DNA from: HXMU1420-13 sp965229525
GTDB taxonomy: Bacteria; Bacteroidota; Rhodothermia; Balneolales; Balneolaceae
Direction of reading: 5' to 3'
DNA length: 64,000 nucleotides
Assembly (NCBI GenBank): GCA_965229525.1
Contig: OZ245886.1
Coordinates: forward strand, 620,001 to 684,000
Shown here in pieces: positions 51,774 to 61,853 of the stretch. How positions within the stretch are numbered: the stretch's first letter is position 1; every line of letters begins with the position of its first letter. The translations under genes were made by a program, and so were the position numbers. The notes under the pieces are model-generated. The model ran no database searches. It was not told the origin of the DNA and saw nothing but the letters and a program-made list of their open reading frames with translations.

Positions 51774-52877
51774 ATGCCATCACTAGTTACTTTCAATAAT
51801 AAAATCGATAAAGAGTTTGCTCGAGAAGTAAAAAAGAGAGTAAACAAATATTTCGAAGAAAAAGGTATTTCTAAGCATGCAAATGGTGCAATGGTTTTTA
51901 AAACCATTGCGATACTTTCTTTATTCTGGGTGCCCTATGCATTAATTATGTTAGGTGGATTTTCACTTAACACCATTTGGTTGCTTGCTTTTATAATGGG
52001 AACAGGAATGGCTGGGATCGGATTTTCTATTACTCATGACGCCCTTCATGGTGCATATTCTTCGAACCAAACTGTGAATAACATACTTGGTACTTTTTTC
52101 GATTTAGTGGGTGCCAATGGGTATATCTGGAAAATCACACACAACATCATTCATCATACGTATACAAATATTCATGGCCATGACGAGGATCTTGAAGTAG
52201 CCGAGTTTATTCGTCTATCTCCACATACTCCATATAAACCAGTACATAGATTTCAGCATATCCTGGCGTTCCCAGCTTATAGTTTTGCCACTGTTTTCTG
52301 GGTGTTTGTTAAAGATTACTGGTATTTCTTTAAATCACCACTCGGACCTTATGAGAATAAAAAACATCCAACCAATGAATGGGTAAAGCTCATAATCACT
52401 AAGATAGTCGCATACACATTGTATATCGCATTGCCATTAATATTTTTAGAAATTACATGGTGGCAATATTTGATTGGCTTTCTAACTATGCAATTAACAG
52501 CTGGACTGATTTTAGGCATCATCTTTCAACTTGCACATGTAGTTGAATCAACTACTCACCCCCTCCCTAATGAGGAGAATATGATTGAAAATCATTGGGT
52601 GATTCACGAAATGCTTACAACCAATAATTTTGCCCGTAGTAATAAATTGTTATGCTGGTATGTTGGCGGGTTAAATTTTCAAATCGAGCACCATTTGTTC
52701 CCTAAAGTATGTAGCATTCATTATCCAGCAATCAGCCCAATCGTTGAAGAAACTGCGAAAGAATTTGGTATACCATACAATTGCCATGAAACTTTTAGCG
52801 AGGCTGTTGCTTCTCATTATCGAACACTTAAAAAGTTTGGCGATAAGGATTTTAAATGGTCACCGGCCATGGCCTGA
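51774..52877 (+). CDS. Membrane fatty acid desaturase
   Basis: The 367-residue di-iron membrane enzyme has three histidine clusters: HDALH in GIGFSITHDALHGAYSS (about residues 80-96), HNIIHH in WKITHNIIHHTYTNIHGHDE (about 121-140), and QIEHH in GGLNFQIEHHLFPKVCSIHY (about 301-320). The third cluster with Q in place of H marks front-end or linoleoyl-CoA-type desaturases. Helices around residues 45-90 and 205-255 hold it in the cytoplasmic membrane. It introduces double bonds into acyl chains to adjust membrane fluidity. A terminator follows directly. Confidence 0.94.
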   Translation: MPSLVTFNNKIDKEFAREVKKRVNKYFEEKGISKHANGAMVFKTIAILSLFWVPYALIMLGGFSLNTIWLLAFIMGTGMAGIGFSITHDALHGAYSSNQTVNNILGTFFDLVGANGYIWKITHNIIHHTYTNIHGHDEDLEVAEFIRLSPHTPYKPVHRFQHILAFPAYSFATVFWVFVKDYWYFFKSPLGPYENKKHPTNEWVKLIITKIVAYTLYIALPLIFLEITWWQYLIGFLTMQLTAGLILGIIFQLAHVVESTTHPLPNEENMIENHWVIHEMLTTNNFARSNKLLCWYVGGLNFQIEHHLFPKVCSIHYPAISPIVEETAKEFGIPYNCHETFSEAVASHYRTLKKFGDKDFKWSPAMA

Positions 52878-52892
52878 TAATTATATATTCTT

Positions 52893-52921
52893 AAAGCTCA
52901 CTCCATGTGAGCTTTTTTTTT
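52893..52921 (+). terminator. Rho-independent terminator of the desaturase gene
   Basis: The stem AAAGCTCAC-TCCAT-GTGAGCTTT is followed by a run of Ts, 15 bp past the desaturase stop and 42 bp before the next gene. Confidence 0.88.
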
Positions 52922-52962
52922 ATCCTTTTGAGTACATTGCCTCGAATTAAATCGACAATTAA

Positions 52963-55311
52963 GTGAAATACTTATTCGGGCTCTTTTCGATATTTCTGCT
53001 CTTCACTGGTCAACTCTTTGCTCAAGAAATAGCACAAAGAGGTGTTATTGATCTGAGAAACGTTGATTTTAATTCAAATTCAACCATTCAACTTGCCGGT
53101 GAATGGCAATTCTTTTGGGGTGAACTTATAACTCCAGAAGTTAACATTCGCAAACTACCCTCGTTTGTTGAAGTCCCACATCTTTGGAATGAAGATCCTG
53201 CGTTAGGATCTAAGGGATATGGAACTTATAAGCTTCAGATTTTATTGCCAGAAAATCATCCAAAGTTGGCACTAAGTATGCCTGATGTATACACGGCCTA
53301 TTCGCTTTATGTAAATGATGTGTTTATTGAACGGAATGGGCGTGTTGGAAATAATGAACAAGGACACAGACCAAACTGGACCCCTAAAACCATATTCCTT
53401 GGCACATTTAACGAAACTAATAGTATTGAGCTTAAAATATTAGTATCAAACTTTTCGCATAGCAAAGGAGGAATTCGAGTACCGGTTGAAATTGGGGAAC
53501 ACAATGAAATTAGCCGAAAACGGGAGTTTGAATTAGGATACTCCTATCTTTTATCGGGTAGTTTATTAATGGGAGGGCTTTTCTTTCTTGGTTTATTTTT
53601 CTTTGGCAGATCCGAAAAAGCCATTTTCTATTTTGCTTTATTCTGTCTCGTTTATAGCTATAGAGTACTTGATACAGATTTATATCCACTTCATTTCATC
53701 TTTCCTGGAATATCCTGGGGTATTTCAATACGATTTGAATATTTGTCGTTGTACTTAGGGGCCGCCCTATTTGGAATATTTGTAAAATACATCTTCCCGG
53801 ACGAAGTGATAAAAGAGATCATTCACAGTTTTACCATAACATTTATTCTATTTATGGTTTCTGTATTGTTATTGCCTGCCACAATTTTTACCTCATTTCT
53901 CAATTATTTTTTCATTGTGTTAGGTTTGCTAGCAATATACACTATGTATGTTTTTGTTAGAGCAGCTATAAATAAACGAGTGGGATCCCTCTTTTCCTTA
54001 CTCAGTGTTATACTCGTGATTTTAAATATTGGCTGGGACTTGCTGGAATATTTTGTAATTGTGAATGAAAATTTGCTTGTCAGCTATACAGGATATGTTT
54101 CTTTCTTTTTCCTTCAATCTTTAACACTATCAAATCAATTCTCCTATCGCTTTAATGAGGCAACGCAAAAAGCAGAAATGGCCTCGACTGCGAAAACACA
54201 CTTCTTATCAACAATGGGGCACGAATTACGAACCCCTTTAAATGCTGTGATAGGATTATCTGAACTGCTTCTCGATTCCAAATCAGAGAAAGAAAAAACT
54301 CAATTTGCTAAAACCATTAAACGAAGTGGTGAAAATCTACTTGGTATCATTAATAATATTCTTGATTTCACAAAAATTGATTCTGCCGAGGTTGAGTTCG
54401 AATATAAGCCAACACATATCCCAAGCTTGCTGGCTGATGCAATAAAAATGCTAGGCTCGTTAACAAATCCAAAAAATGTAAATCTCAGTTTCCGGTTTGA
54501 CGATTCTTTGAGTGATTATCTAATTGTAGATCAAGCAAGATTACAGCAAATAATCATTAATCTTGTAGGAAATGCAATTAAGTTTACCGAATCGGGTGAC
54601 ATATCCGTTCAGGTTACAACAACGGAATCGATTTCTGAAAAAGGACAAATACTCTTCATTGTAAAAGATACCGGAATTGGTATCCCAGAAAATAAAATGG
54701 ATTTGTTGTTCGATCGATTTTCGCAGATTGAGGCAGACCGAAGCAGAAAATATCAGGGAACAGGTTTGGGGCTTGCCATAAGTAAACGTCTCATCGAATC
54801 GATGGGTGGTAGAATATGGGTACAAAGTAAAGAAGGAGTTGGTACTACCTTTTATTTTACCCTACCTGCACAAACTGCCAGTAAAGCAGAGGTTGAAAAA
54901 CTATTAAATAGTAAAAATGAGACTGAAGCAGCCATTCTTGACATTAGAATTTTAGTAGTAGAAGATAATCTGATCAACCAAAAAGTAGTAATTAAGGTAC
55001 TAGAAAGGCTAGGATATACAATTGAGATTGCAAATAATGGATTTGAAGCTATAGAGAAGGTTAAAGCAAATGAATTTGATTTGATATTTATGGATATGGA
55101 AATGCCGGAAATGGATGGGATTGAAGCCACCAAACATATCTTGAAGATTCCTTACAAAAATAAAACACCAATAATTGTTGCAATGACTGCAAATGCAACT
55201 ACTGAAGACAAAGCAAAGTGTTTTGAGGCTGGCATGAAAGACTTTATTGCAAAACCAATTACCCTACAATCAACGCAGGACGTACTCATTAAATGGTTCT
55301 CTGCTAAATAG
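52963..55311 (+). CDS. 7TMR-DISM hybrid histidine kinase with one receiver
   Basis: The 782-residue protein starts at GTG 52963. A signal peptide (to about residue 20) precedes an extracellular jelly-roll DISM domain (GEWQFFWGELITPE, SHSKGGIRVPVEIGEH), then seven transmembrane helices (about 195-405). HisKA has MGHELRTPLNAVIGL (His about 420), HATPase has GNAIKFTESGD and TGLGLAISKRLIESMGG, and the C-terminal receiver (from about 662) has VVEDNLINQ, FMDMEMPEMDG and MTANATTEDK. The jelly roll probably binds a carbohydrate-like ligand by family analogy. No output domain is present. The next gene is a paralogue starting 6 bp after its stop. Confidence 0.93.
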   Translation: MKYLFGLFSIFLLFTGQLFAQEIAQRGVIDLRNVDFNSNSTIQLAGEWQFFWGELITPEVNIRKLPSFVEVPHLWNEDPALGSKGYGTYKLQILLPENHPKLALSMPDVYTAYSLYVNDVFIERNGRVGNNEQGHRPNWTPKTIFLGTFNETNSIELKILVSNFSHSKGGIRVPVEIGEHNEISRKREFELGYSYLLSGSLLMGGLFFLGLFFFGRSEKAIFYFALFCLVYSYRVLDTDLYPLHFIFPGISWGISIRFEYLSLYLGAALFGIFVKYIFPDEVIKEIIHSFTITFILFMVSVLLLPATIFTSFLNYFFIVLGLLAIYTMYVFVRAAINKRVGSLFSLLSVILVILNIGWDLLEYFVIVNENLLVSYTGYVSFFFLQSLTLSNQFSYRFNEATQKAEMASTAKTHFLSTMGHELRTPLNAVIGLSELLLDSKSEKEKTQFAKTIKRSGENLLGIINNILDFTKIDSAEVEFEYKPTHIPSLLADAIKMLGSLTNPKNVNLSFRFDDSLSDYLIVDQARLQQIIINLVGNAIKFTESGDISVQVTTTESISEKGQILFIVKDTGIGIPENKMDLLFDRFSQIEADRSRKYQGTGLGLAISKRLIESMGGRIWVQSKEGVGTTFYFTLPAQTASKAEVEKLLNSKNETEAAILDIRILVVEDNLINQKVVIKVLERLGYTIEIANNGFEAIEKVKANEFDLIFMDMEMPEMDGIEATKHILKIPYKNKTPIIVAMTANATTEDKAKCFEAGMKDFIAKPITLQSTQDVLIKWFSAK

Positions 55312-55317
55312 TTTAGT

Positions 55318-58089
55318 TTGTATCATAGATACCGCATAATACTTCTTGTTTTTCTTTTTCTGCCTCTGCTGTTTTCATACATGGGAATACATCAGCATGC
55401 AATTGCTCAAGAAGTTAAATCTCCCATTATAGATCTTCGCGAAATAGACTTATCTGATTCTACCTATGATTTAGATACAACCTGGGCATTTTATTGGATG
55501 CAACTTATTCCACCTTCAGAAATTGAACAAATTAAGCCAGATTCTCTGCTCAATTTTACTAGCAATTGGGCAAATATTTCAGGCAAAGGGCCAACAGGGT
55601 ATGCTACTTATCAAATCAATATAATTTTAGGTGAACATCAAAAAAACCTGGCACTTGAGATTCCCGATTTCTATTCCTCTTATCATTTGTATATAAATGG
55701 AATTAGTATTGCCAGTAATGGAGTAGTTGCCACCAAAAAAGAAAAGTATACTCCACATTGGCTGCCGCAAACTGTAGCGATGCCAGTATTTGATTCAGAT
55801 ACATTAAGTATGGTAGTTCATGTTGCGAATTTTGACCACAGTAAAGGTGGTGCCTACTTACCGGTTAAAATTGGCTCTGCTTCCCTTTTATTTCAGGAAA
55901 GATATATCCAGTACGGATATTCCTTTATTTTAACAGGCGTGCTTATAATGAGCGGGCTATTTTTTCTTGGGTTATTCTTATTTGGTAGACATGAAAAATC
56001 CATTTTATACTTCTCTTTATTCTGCCTGGTTTATAGCTATAGAATAATTGGGTTTGGTAGTTATGCATTTCATATGCTCCTTCCAGACTTGCCCTGGATT
56101 TTTACACTTCGACTTGAATACATAAGCCTTTTCTTGTCAGGGCTTTTATTTGGGCTATACACGTTGCATCTATATCCAAGAGAGACATATAAGCCGTTAA
56201 TCTATGTATTGAGTGCGGTTTCCATCATCTTTGGGCTACAATCAGTATTTCTATCACCTATGGTATTTACACAGCTGGTGATCCCCTATTTTATTCTTTT
56301 GATTTTCTACCTTGGAATTGCGTTTTGGGTGTATTTTAAAGCGGTTGTAAATGATCGACCCGGAGCAATTTACTCCCTAATTAGTTCCGGAGCTGTTTTC
56401 ATTGTTTTTGCTTACGAAATTCTTGTTTATCTGGGCTATTTCAGAACTTCGCTATTCATAAATTTTTCCGGGTATTTATTCTTTTTCTTTTTCCAATCAC
56501 TGGTTCATTCTTATAGATTTTCTAACAACATGAAGACTGCTCTTCGCCATGCAGAAGAATCTTCAAAGGCTAAATCCCAGTTCTTATCAACCATGAGCCA
56601 TGAGATTAGAACGCCATTAAATGCAGTAATCGGATTATCAGGACTCCTTTCTGAAAGTTCATTAACTCAGAGACAGCAAGAGTTCTCCATCACCATTAAG
56701 AAAAGTGGTGAAAGTTTATTGGGCATAATCAACAACATTCTAGACTTCTCTAAAATTGAATCTGGTAAACTGGAACTTGAGGAAAATGAATTCAATTTAA
56801 GAGAATCCATAGAGCATGTTCTGGAATTGGTTGCCGGAGTGAATAATAAACCCGGCCTCGAAGTGCTTTATGAGATAGACGAGAACGTTCCAAAATATAT
56901 GATTGGTGATTCTATAAGATTACAACAGATACTAACAAATCTAATCGCCAATGCATTCAAATTTACTTCAAATGGTGAAATTCTGGTCAAGCTATCAATA
57001 GAACGTGAATTCACAGATTCGATCGTACTTCGATTTGATATTACAGATACTGGTATTGGCATCCCTAAAGATAAACTCCATCGGCTATTCCAAAGTTTTA
57101 GCCAGGTTGATAGTTCATCAACAAGAAAGTATGGTGGCACTGGTCTTGGCCTGGTGATTAGTAAACGATTAGTTGAAGCAATGGGTGGTGATATCAAAGT
57201 TACCAGTACCGAAAATGAAGGTAGTACATTCTCATTTACAGCAGTTTTCGGGAAAAGTTATCGGGAATCGGATTTCACAATTCCATCGGTTCTTGAAAAT
57301 AAAAGTGTCTTCTTGCTGGATGATAATGCCACTAATTTAAAAATCATTCAGCAGCAATTATTAAAAGCAAATTTAAAGGTTAAGACCTTCAACAATCCGA
57401 ATATGCTTATTTCGGTAGTAAATGAGCTTGGCGCTTTCGATTTTGGGATAATTGATATGCAAATGCCTGAAAAAAATGGGGTTGATGTTGCATCTGAAAT
57501 CAGAAAAAAATATTCGAATAGAGAGCTACCATTAGTACTATTTAGTTCCATCCATGAACTTGAACATCCTGACGATAAAGCCCATTTCGATTTATTTTTA
57601 AAGAAACCCATTCTGCAAACTAGATTATTAAATAACCTTGAACGTCTGTACCTATCAGATATACAAGATCAAAAAACTTCTAATAAATCCATCAATCCTA
57701 AGCGATTGTTTAAAACAGATTTTAATATTCTAATTGCCGAGGATAACATCGTAAATCAAAAGGTGGCTCATCGCATTTTGGAACGATTCGGAATCGAAGC
57801 TGATATCGTTAAAAACGGAAAAGAAGCGTTTGAAACTGAGAAAAAAAAGGGGTACGACCTAATTTTTATGGATATGGAAATGCCCATTATGGATGGACTT
57901 GAAGCAACCCGGAAGATTAAAGAAAAGACTCAACACAGTCATAAACCCATTATCATCGCCATGACAGCAAATGCGATGCAGGAAGATAGAGAGCGTTGTT
58001 TTGAAGCTGGTATGGACGATTTCATTACAAAACCAATCACGCTACAAACAATCAAACAAATTTTAGTGAAATGGCTTGATGATAATTAA
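55318..58089 (+). CDS. 7TMR-DISM hybrid histidine kinase with two receivers
   Basis: This 923-residue paralogue of the preceding kinase starts at TTG 55318; ATG 55381 would remove most of the signal peptide. It has the same order: jelly-roll DISM (DTTWAFYWMQLIPPSE, DHSKGGAYLPVKIGS), seven helices (about 195-405), HisKA (MSHEIRTPLNAVIGLS, His about 426), HATPase (NAFKFTSNGEI, GTGLGLVISKRLVEA), a receiver with DDNATNLK and IIDMQMPEKNG (from about 663) and a second with AEDNIVNQ and FMDMEMPIMDG (from about 803). Both receivers keep the phospho-aspartate. The pair arose by duplication. Confidence 0.93.
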   Translation: MYHRYRIILLVFLFLPLLFSYMGIHQHAIAQEVKSPIIDLREIDLSDSTYDLDTTWAFYWMQLIPPSEIEQIKPDSLLNFTSNWANISGKGPTGYATYQINIILGEHQKNLALEIPDFYSSYHLYINGISIASNGVVATKKEKYTPHWLPQTVAMPVFDSDTLSMVVHVANFDHSKGGAYLPVKIGSASLLFQERYIQYGYSFILTGVLIMSGLFFLGLFLFGRHEKSILYFSLFCLVYSYRIIGFGSYAFHMLLPDLPWIFTLRLEYISLFLSGLLFGLYTLHLYPRETYKPLIYVLSAVSIIFGLQSVFLSPMVFTQLVIPYFILLIFYLGIAFWVYFKAVVNDRPGAIYSLISSGAVFIVFAYEILVYLGYFRTSLFINFSGYLFFFFFQSLVHSYRFSNNMKTALRHAEESSKAKSQFLSTMSHEIRTPLNAVIGLSGLLSESSLTQRQQEFSITIKKSGESLLGIINNILDFSKIESGKLELEENEFNLRESIEHVLELVAGVNNKPGLEVLYEIDENVPKYMIGDSIRLQQILTNLIANAFKFTSNGEILVKLSIEREFTDSIVLRFDITDTGIGIPKDKLHRLFQSFSQVDSSSTRKYGGTGLGLVISKRLVEAMGGDIKVTSTENEGSTFSFTAVFGKSYRESDFTIPSVLENKSVFLLDDNATNLKIIQQQLLKANLKVKTFNNPNMLISVVNELGAFDFGIIDMQMPEKNGVDVASEIRKKYSNRELPLVLFSSIHELEHPDDKAHFDLFLKKPILQTRLLNNLERLYLSDIQDQKTSNKSINPKRLFKTDFNILIAEDNIVNQKVAHRILERFGIEADIVKNGKEAFETEKKKGYDLIFMDMEMPIMDGLEATRKIKEKTQHSHKPIIIAMTANAMQEDRERCFEAGMDDFITKPITLQTIKQILVKWLDDN

Positions 58090-58105
58090 AGCTTAAAAGC
58101 TTTTT
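58087..58105 (+). terminator. Possible weak terminator after the second 7TM kinase
   Basis: The small inverted repeat AAAGCTT/AAGCTTT is followed by extra Ts immediately after the stop codon. The loop is very short, so efficiency is doubtful. Confidence 0.35.
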
Positions 58106-58158
58106 ACCAATCTTCTTTACTGCATAACGTATAATTAAAACGTCCACCTATTATTGCA

Positions 58159-59445
58159 GTGAAAACAAATATTAAACTAATTATTGGGTTTGTAACACTT
58201 CTTTTCTTCAATTGCAGTGAATCATACTCAGTCGAGGAACTAAGAACGGCACAAATTCTTGAAACACTCTCGGCCGATGAATTAAAAGGCAGATTTGCAC
58301 TATCTCCAGAAATTAAACTGGCAGAAGGATTTATTGCACGGGAATTAGAGTCTGCTGGGTTAGTACCACACTTTGGAAACTCTTTTCACCAGCCCTTTAT
58401 TTTATCTGAATCATTGATTGAGACGTCAATTGTAATCGTTGATGATAAAGAGATTAAGAGCGATCAATACTTCGCTTTTACTGTGGTTGAAAATCTTGTA
58501 ACTAATTCAGATCTGGCGCCTGTATTTCATATAAAGCAAGGTGATAACTTTCGAGAAAGATTCAATGAGTTTGATAGCTATGAAAGAGATGCAATTGTTT
58601 TGGTTGATCCTTCATTCGAAGAATTATTTAATAGGTATCGATCATTTTATTCTCGTGAGCATCGATTTCTAACTAATACTTCAAAGGGGAATTTGATTTT
58701 TATTCTAAGTGAATCTGATAATGATGATATTTCAGTTGAGTTCATTTCAAAAATCGAACAGAAGCCATTGGCAAATATCGTGGGGAAAATTGAAGGAATT
58801 AGAAAGTCTGAATACGTCATTTTCTCAGCTCATCATGATCATATTGGCCTTAGAACGCCAGTCGGTGCTGATTCCATCGCAAATGGGGCCAACGATAATG
58901 CATCAGGGGTGACTGCTGTCATACAGCTAGCTCATCATTTTGCAGCAAAACCAAAACCTGAAAGAACACTCCTTTTTGTCACATTCACTGCAGAAGAGTT
59001 TGGAGGATATGGATCTGAGTATTTCTCGAAGCAACTAAGTCCAGATGAAATTATTGCCATGATTAATATCGAAATGATTGGCAAACCAGCTCTTTCAGGA
59101 CCAAACACAGCGTGGATTACCGGGTATAATAGATCGACGTTTGGGGAATTGCTTTCCAGAAGTACTGAAGGTACTATTTACGGATTCTATCCTGATCCTT
59201 ATCCAAATCAGAACCTGTTTTACCGATCCGATAATGCGACCCTTGCTCGTTTGGGGGTTCCTGCCCATACAATTAGTACTACGCCTATTGATGTTGATAC
59301 CGATTATCATCAAGTATCAGATGAATTTGAAACTATAAATATTCCTCACCTCAATAATACCATTAAAGCAATCGCGAAGGGTGCAGATGGAATTGTCTCG
59401 GGTAAATACACTCCCTCTCGCGTTGATACCACTACATTGGATTAA
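58159..59445 (+). CDS. M28 family zinc aminopeptidase-like lipoprotein
   Basis: The 428-residue protein (GTG start) has a lipoprotein signal ending LLFFNC (cysteine about residue 19) and an M28-type peptidase domain: FSAHHDHIGLR (about residue 223), GANDNASGVTAVIQLAHHF (about 243), TFTAEEFGGYGSEYFS (about 276) and NIEMIGKPALSG; a late histidine occurs in DTDYHQVSDEFE (about 379). These supply the two-zinc site of the family. It probably trims peptides outside the cell membrane. A hydrolase gene starts 19 bp after its stop. Confidence 0.92.
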   Translation: MKTNIKLIIGFVTLLFFNCSESYSVEELRTAQILETLSADELKGRFALSPEIKLAEGFIARELESAGLVPHFGNSFHQPFILSESLIETSIVIVDDKEIKSDQYFAFTVVENLVTNSDLAPVFHIKQGDNFRERFNEFDSYERDAIVLVDPSFEELFNRYRSFYSREHRFLTNTSKGNLIFILSESDNDDISVEFISKIEQKPLANIVGKIEGIRKSEYVIFSAHHDHIGLRTPVGADSIANGANDNASGVTAVIQLAHHFAAKPKPERTLLFVTFTAEEFGGYGSEYFSKQLSPDEIIAMINIEMIGKPALSGPNTAWITGYNRSTFGELLSRSTEGTIYGFYPDPYPNQNLFYRSDNATLARLGVPAHTISTTPIDVDTDYHQVSDEFETINIPHLNNTIKAIAKGADGIVSGKYTPSRVDTTTLD

Positions 59446-59464
59446 ATCTTTACTTCCCAAAATC

Positions 59465-60274
59465 ATGAAATTTTTATTTCTCCAGATCATTTTCACAACA
59501 CTTTCCTATCAAATAGTTGCACAAGATTATGCACTGGAACAACTGGAAAATTCACCAAGACACCATGAATGGGTGGCGTTAGAATCAAATGATCGTGAAA
59601 TGCATACATTTGTGGCTTATCCTGAAGTTTCTAATGAAGTGCCCGTTGTTTTAGTAATTCATGAAAATAGAGGGTTAAATGCATGGGCACGGAGTTTTGC
59701 TGATCAGGTTGCAGAACGAGGTTTTATTGCCGTAGCTCCGGATTTGATCAGTAATACCGTTGATGGATTTGAAAAAACATCAGACTTTGCAACTACTGAT
59801 GATGCCAGATCAGCACTCTATGAATTAGATTCGGATGGTGTGACTAAAGATTTAAAGTCGACCCTTGATTATGCAAAAAGTATAGAAGCCGGCAACGGAA
59901 ACGTAATTGTAGTTGGGTTCTGCTGGGGTGGCTCGCAATCTTTTAGATTTGCCACTAATATAGGTTCAGAAATTGAACAAGCTGTGGTTTTCTATGGTAC
60001 TGGACCTAGAGAAGCTGAAGTGTATAAAAATATTGAAGTTCCTGTATTCGGCTTTTATGGCGGCGATGATAACAGAGTAAACTCAACGATCGAATTTTCT
60101 ACAACAAATATGAATGAATATGAAAAATCATTCGATTATGTAATCTATGATGGTGCGGGGCACGCTTTTATGCGTAGAGGTGATGATCCTGATGCTTCAG
60201 CGGATGATCCAAATAAAATTGCCAGGGATGCTGCTTGGATCGAGTTCGTAAATATTTTGAACTCTTACAAATAA
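59465..60274 (+). CDS. Exported dienelactone hydrolase family protein
   Basis: From ATG 59465 the product has 269 residues with a signal peptide (FLFLQIIFTTLSYQIVAQ). The alpha/beta-hydrolase core has VVLVIHENRGLNAWARSF (about residue 62), the catalytic cysteine in VVGFCWGGSQSF (about 148-159), the aspartate in FYGGDDNRVN (about 198-207) and the histidine in DGAGHAFMRRGDDP (about 229-242). The cysteine-aspartate-histidine triad is that of dienelactone hydrolases. The physiological substrate is unknown; the export signal is atypical for the classical cytosolic enzyme. An in-frame upstream start at 59381 lies inside the previous gene and is rejected. Confidence 0.9.
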   Translation: MKFLFLQIIFTTLSYQIVAQDYALEQLENSPRHHEWVALESNDREMHTFVAYPEVSNEVPVVLVIHENRGLNAWARSFADQVAERGFIAVAPDLISNTVDGFEKTSDFATTDDARSALYELDSDGVTKDLKSTLDYAKSIEAGNGNVIVVGFCWGGSQSFRFATNIGSEIEQAVVFYGTGPREAEVYKNIEVPVFGFYGGDDNRVNSTIEFSTTNMNEYEKSFDYVIYDGAGHAFMRRGDDPDASADDPNKIARDAAWIEFVNILNSYK

Positions 60275-60346
60275 TAGATTAGCTGACTATTTAATTACTT
60301 CAAAAGTGGTATTAATGTAAGCGGTTTTATATGTTCAGCCGTTTAT

Positions 60347-60376
60347 GTGATTTTGGTTGGCGGAATACCAAATCAC
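60347..60376. promoter_or_regulatory. Hairpin in the leader before the sugar transporter gene
   Basis: GTGATTTTGGT and ACCAAATCAC are inverted repeats (one base bulged) with a nine-base loop, 37 bp before the transporter start. It might be an operator or an RNA stem. Nothing else is recognised in the 138-bp gap. Confidence 0.3.
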
Positions 60377-60412
60377 TCACTTTAATAACCATACTTTTTC
60401 AGGACAATAATC

Positions 60413-61849
60413 ATGAGTACCACTGATAGTGATTCGCAACACACTTATAATCTTGGACGTGTAATCTTTCTTTCAGCCGCTGCAGCATTAGGCGGTTTCC
60501 TTTTCGGTTTTGATAGCGGAGTTATCAACGGAACTGTTGATGCGCTAGCACTTGCTTTTGATTCAGACTCCGCTACCACTGGATTTAATGTAGCTTCTGT
60601 TTTACTTGGTAGTATGGTTGGCGCCTTTTTTGCAGGAACATGGGCCGACAAATATGGCCGTAAGCCAATAATGATTCTTACAGCGATACTTTTCATTGCG
60701 AGTGCATGGGGCTCCGGTATTGCCAATTCATCTATCCCTTTTATTCTAGCCAGAATTCTTGGTGGAGTAGCAATGGGTGCGGCTAGTGTTTTAGCTCCCG
60801 TTTATATTAGTGAAATAGCTCCACATCAAATTCGCGGTAGACTTGCAACTCTGCAACAGCTAATGATTGTAATCGGCCTTTTTATGGCTTTCATGAGTAA
60901 TTATTGGTTGGCAGGATTATCAGGTGGTGCAAGCATAGAATTATGGTGGGGATTCGACACCTGGAGATGGATGTTTTGGATGGAAATGATTCCCGCAGGT
61001 ATTTTCTTAGTCTCTTTATTGATGATTCCAGAATCTCCAAGATATCTGGTTGCAGCTGGAAAGACTGATGATGCATTTAACGTTCTGCATAATATTTCTC
61101 CTTTACAAGACACTAAAGCTAAGATTGAAGAAATTAAGAAAACATTAGTTGAAGGTGTTAAACCACGTTTAAAAGATGTTCTGGATAAAGCGACAAGTAA
61201 AATGCACCCAATAGTTTGGATTGGTATTGGCCTGGCAATCTTACAGCAGCTTACTGGTATTAATGTGATTTTTTACTACGGCGCAACCCTTTGGCAAGCT
61301 GCTGGATTTACCGAAGCAGATGCGCTTCTGCAAAATGTTATCTCTGGTAGCGTAAATATATTCTTCACATTTGTGGCAATTGCACTGATCGATAAAGTTG
61401 GGCGTAAACCACTTTTACTTGTTGGTTCACTTGGTCAGGCTGTTATGCTTGCTGTTATGGCTATCATATTTAGTAGTGCTGGTACAGATGCATCAGGTGA
61501 TATAATGTTAGAAGGAAACAGTGGGTTATATGCACTACTTGCAGCCAATGCATACATCGCGTTTTTCGCATTCTCATGGGGACCTGTAATGTGGGTAATG
61601 TTAGGTGAAATGTTTCCTAATCATTTTCGTGGCGCCGCGCTTGCTATTTGTGGCGTAGCTCAATGGGGTGCAAACTTCACAATCACAATGACATTCCCAA
61701 TTTTCTTAGCAACACTAGGCTTAGGCTTCTCATACGGTCTGTATGCGTTCTTTGGCTTAGTTGCCTATGTATTTGTGAAGAAATATGTAATTGAGACAAA
61801 AGGGAAATCCCTTGAAGAAATGGGCGAGTTATTAAAAGATAATTCTTAA
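60413..61849 (+). CDS. Sugar porter family MFS transporter
   Basis: The 478-residue inner-membrane protein has 12 helices and the sugar-porter signatures: GGFLFGFDSGVINGTVDAL (about residues 22-40), DKYGRKPIMI (about 79-88), the PESPRYL motif in MIPESPRYLVAAG (about 206-218), QQLTGINVIFYYG (about 278-290), and VGRKPLL in the second half. It likely carries a hexose or pentose by proton symport or facilitated diffusion. DinB follows by 4 bp. The specific sugar cannot be inferred. Confidence 0.95.
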   Translation: MSTTDSDSQHTYNLGRVIFLSAAAALGGFLFGFDSGVINGTVDALALAFDSDSATTGFNVASVLLGSMVGAFFAGTWADKYGRKPIMILTAILFIASAWGSGIANSSIPFILARILGGVAMGAASVLAPVYISEIAPHQIRGRLATLQQLMIVIGLFMAFMSNYWLAGLSGGASIELWWGFDTWRWMFWMEMIPAGIFLVSLLMIPESPRYLVAAGKTDDAFNVLHNISPLQDTKAKIEEIKKTLVEGVKPRLKDVLDKATSKMHPIVWIGIGLAILQQLTGINVIFYYGATLWQAAGFTEADALLQNVISGSVNIFFTFVAIALIDKVGRKPLLLVGSLGQAVMLAVMAIIFSSAGTDASGDIMLEGNSGLYALLAANAYIAFFAFSWGPVMWVMLGEMFPNHFRGAALAICGVAQWGANFTITMTFPIFLATLGLGFSYGLYAFFGLVAYVFVKKYVIETKGKSLEEMGELLKDNS

Positions 61850-61853
61850 CTGA

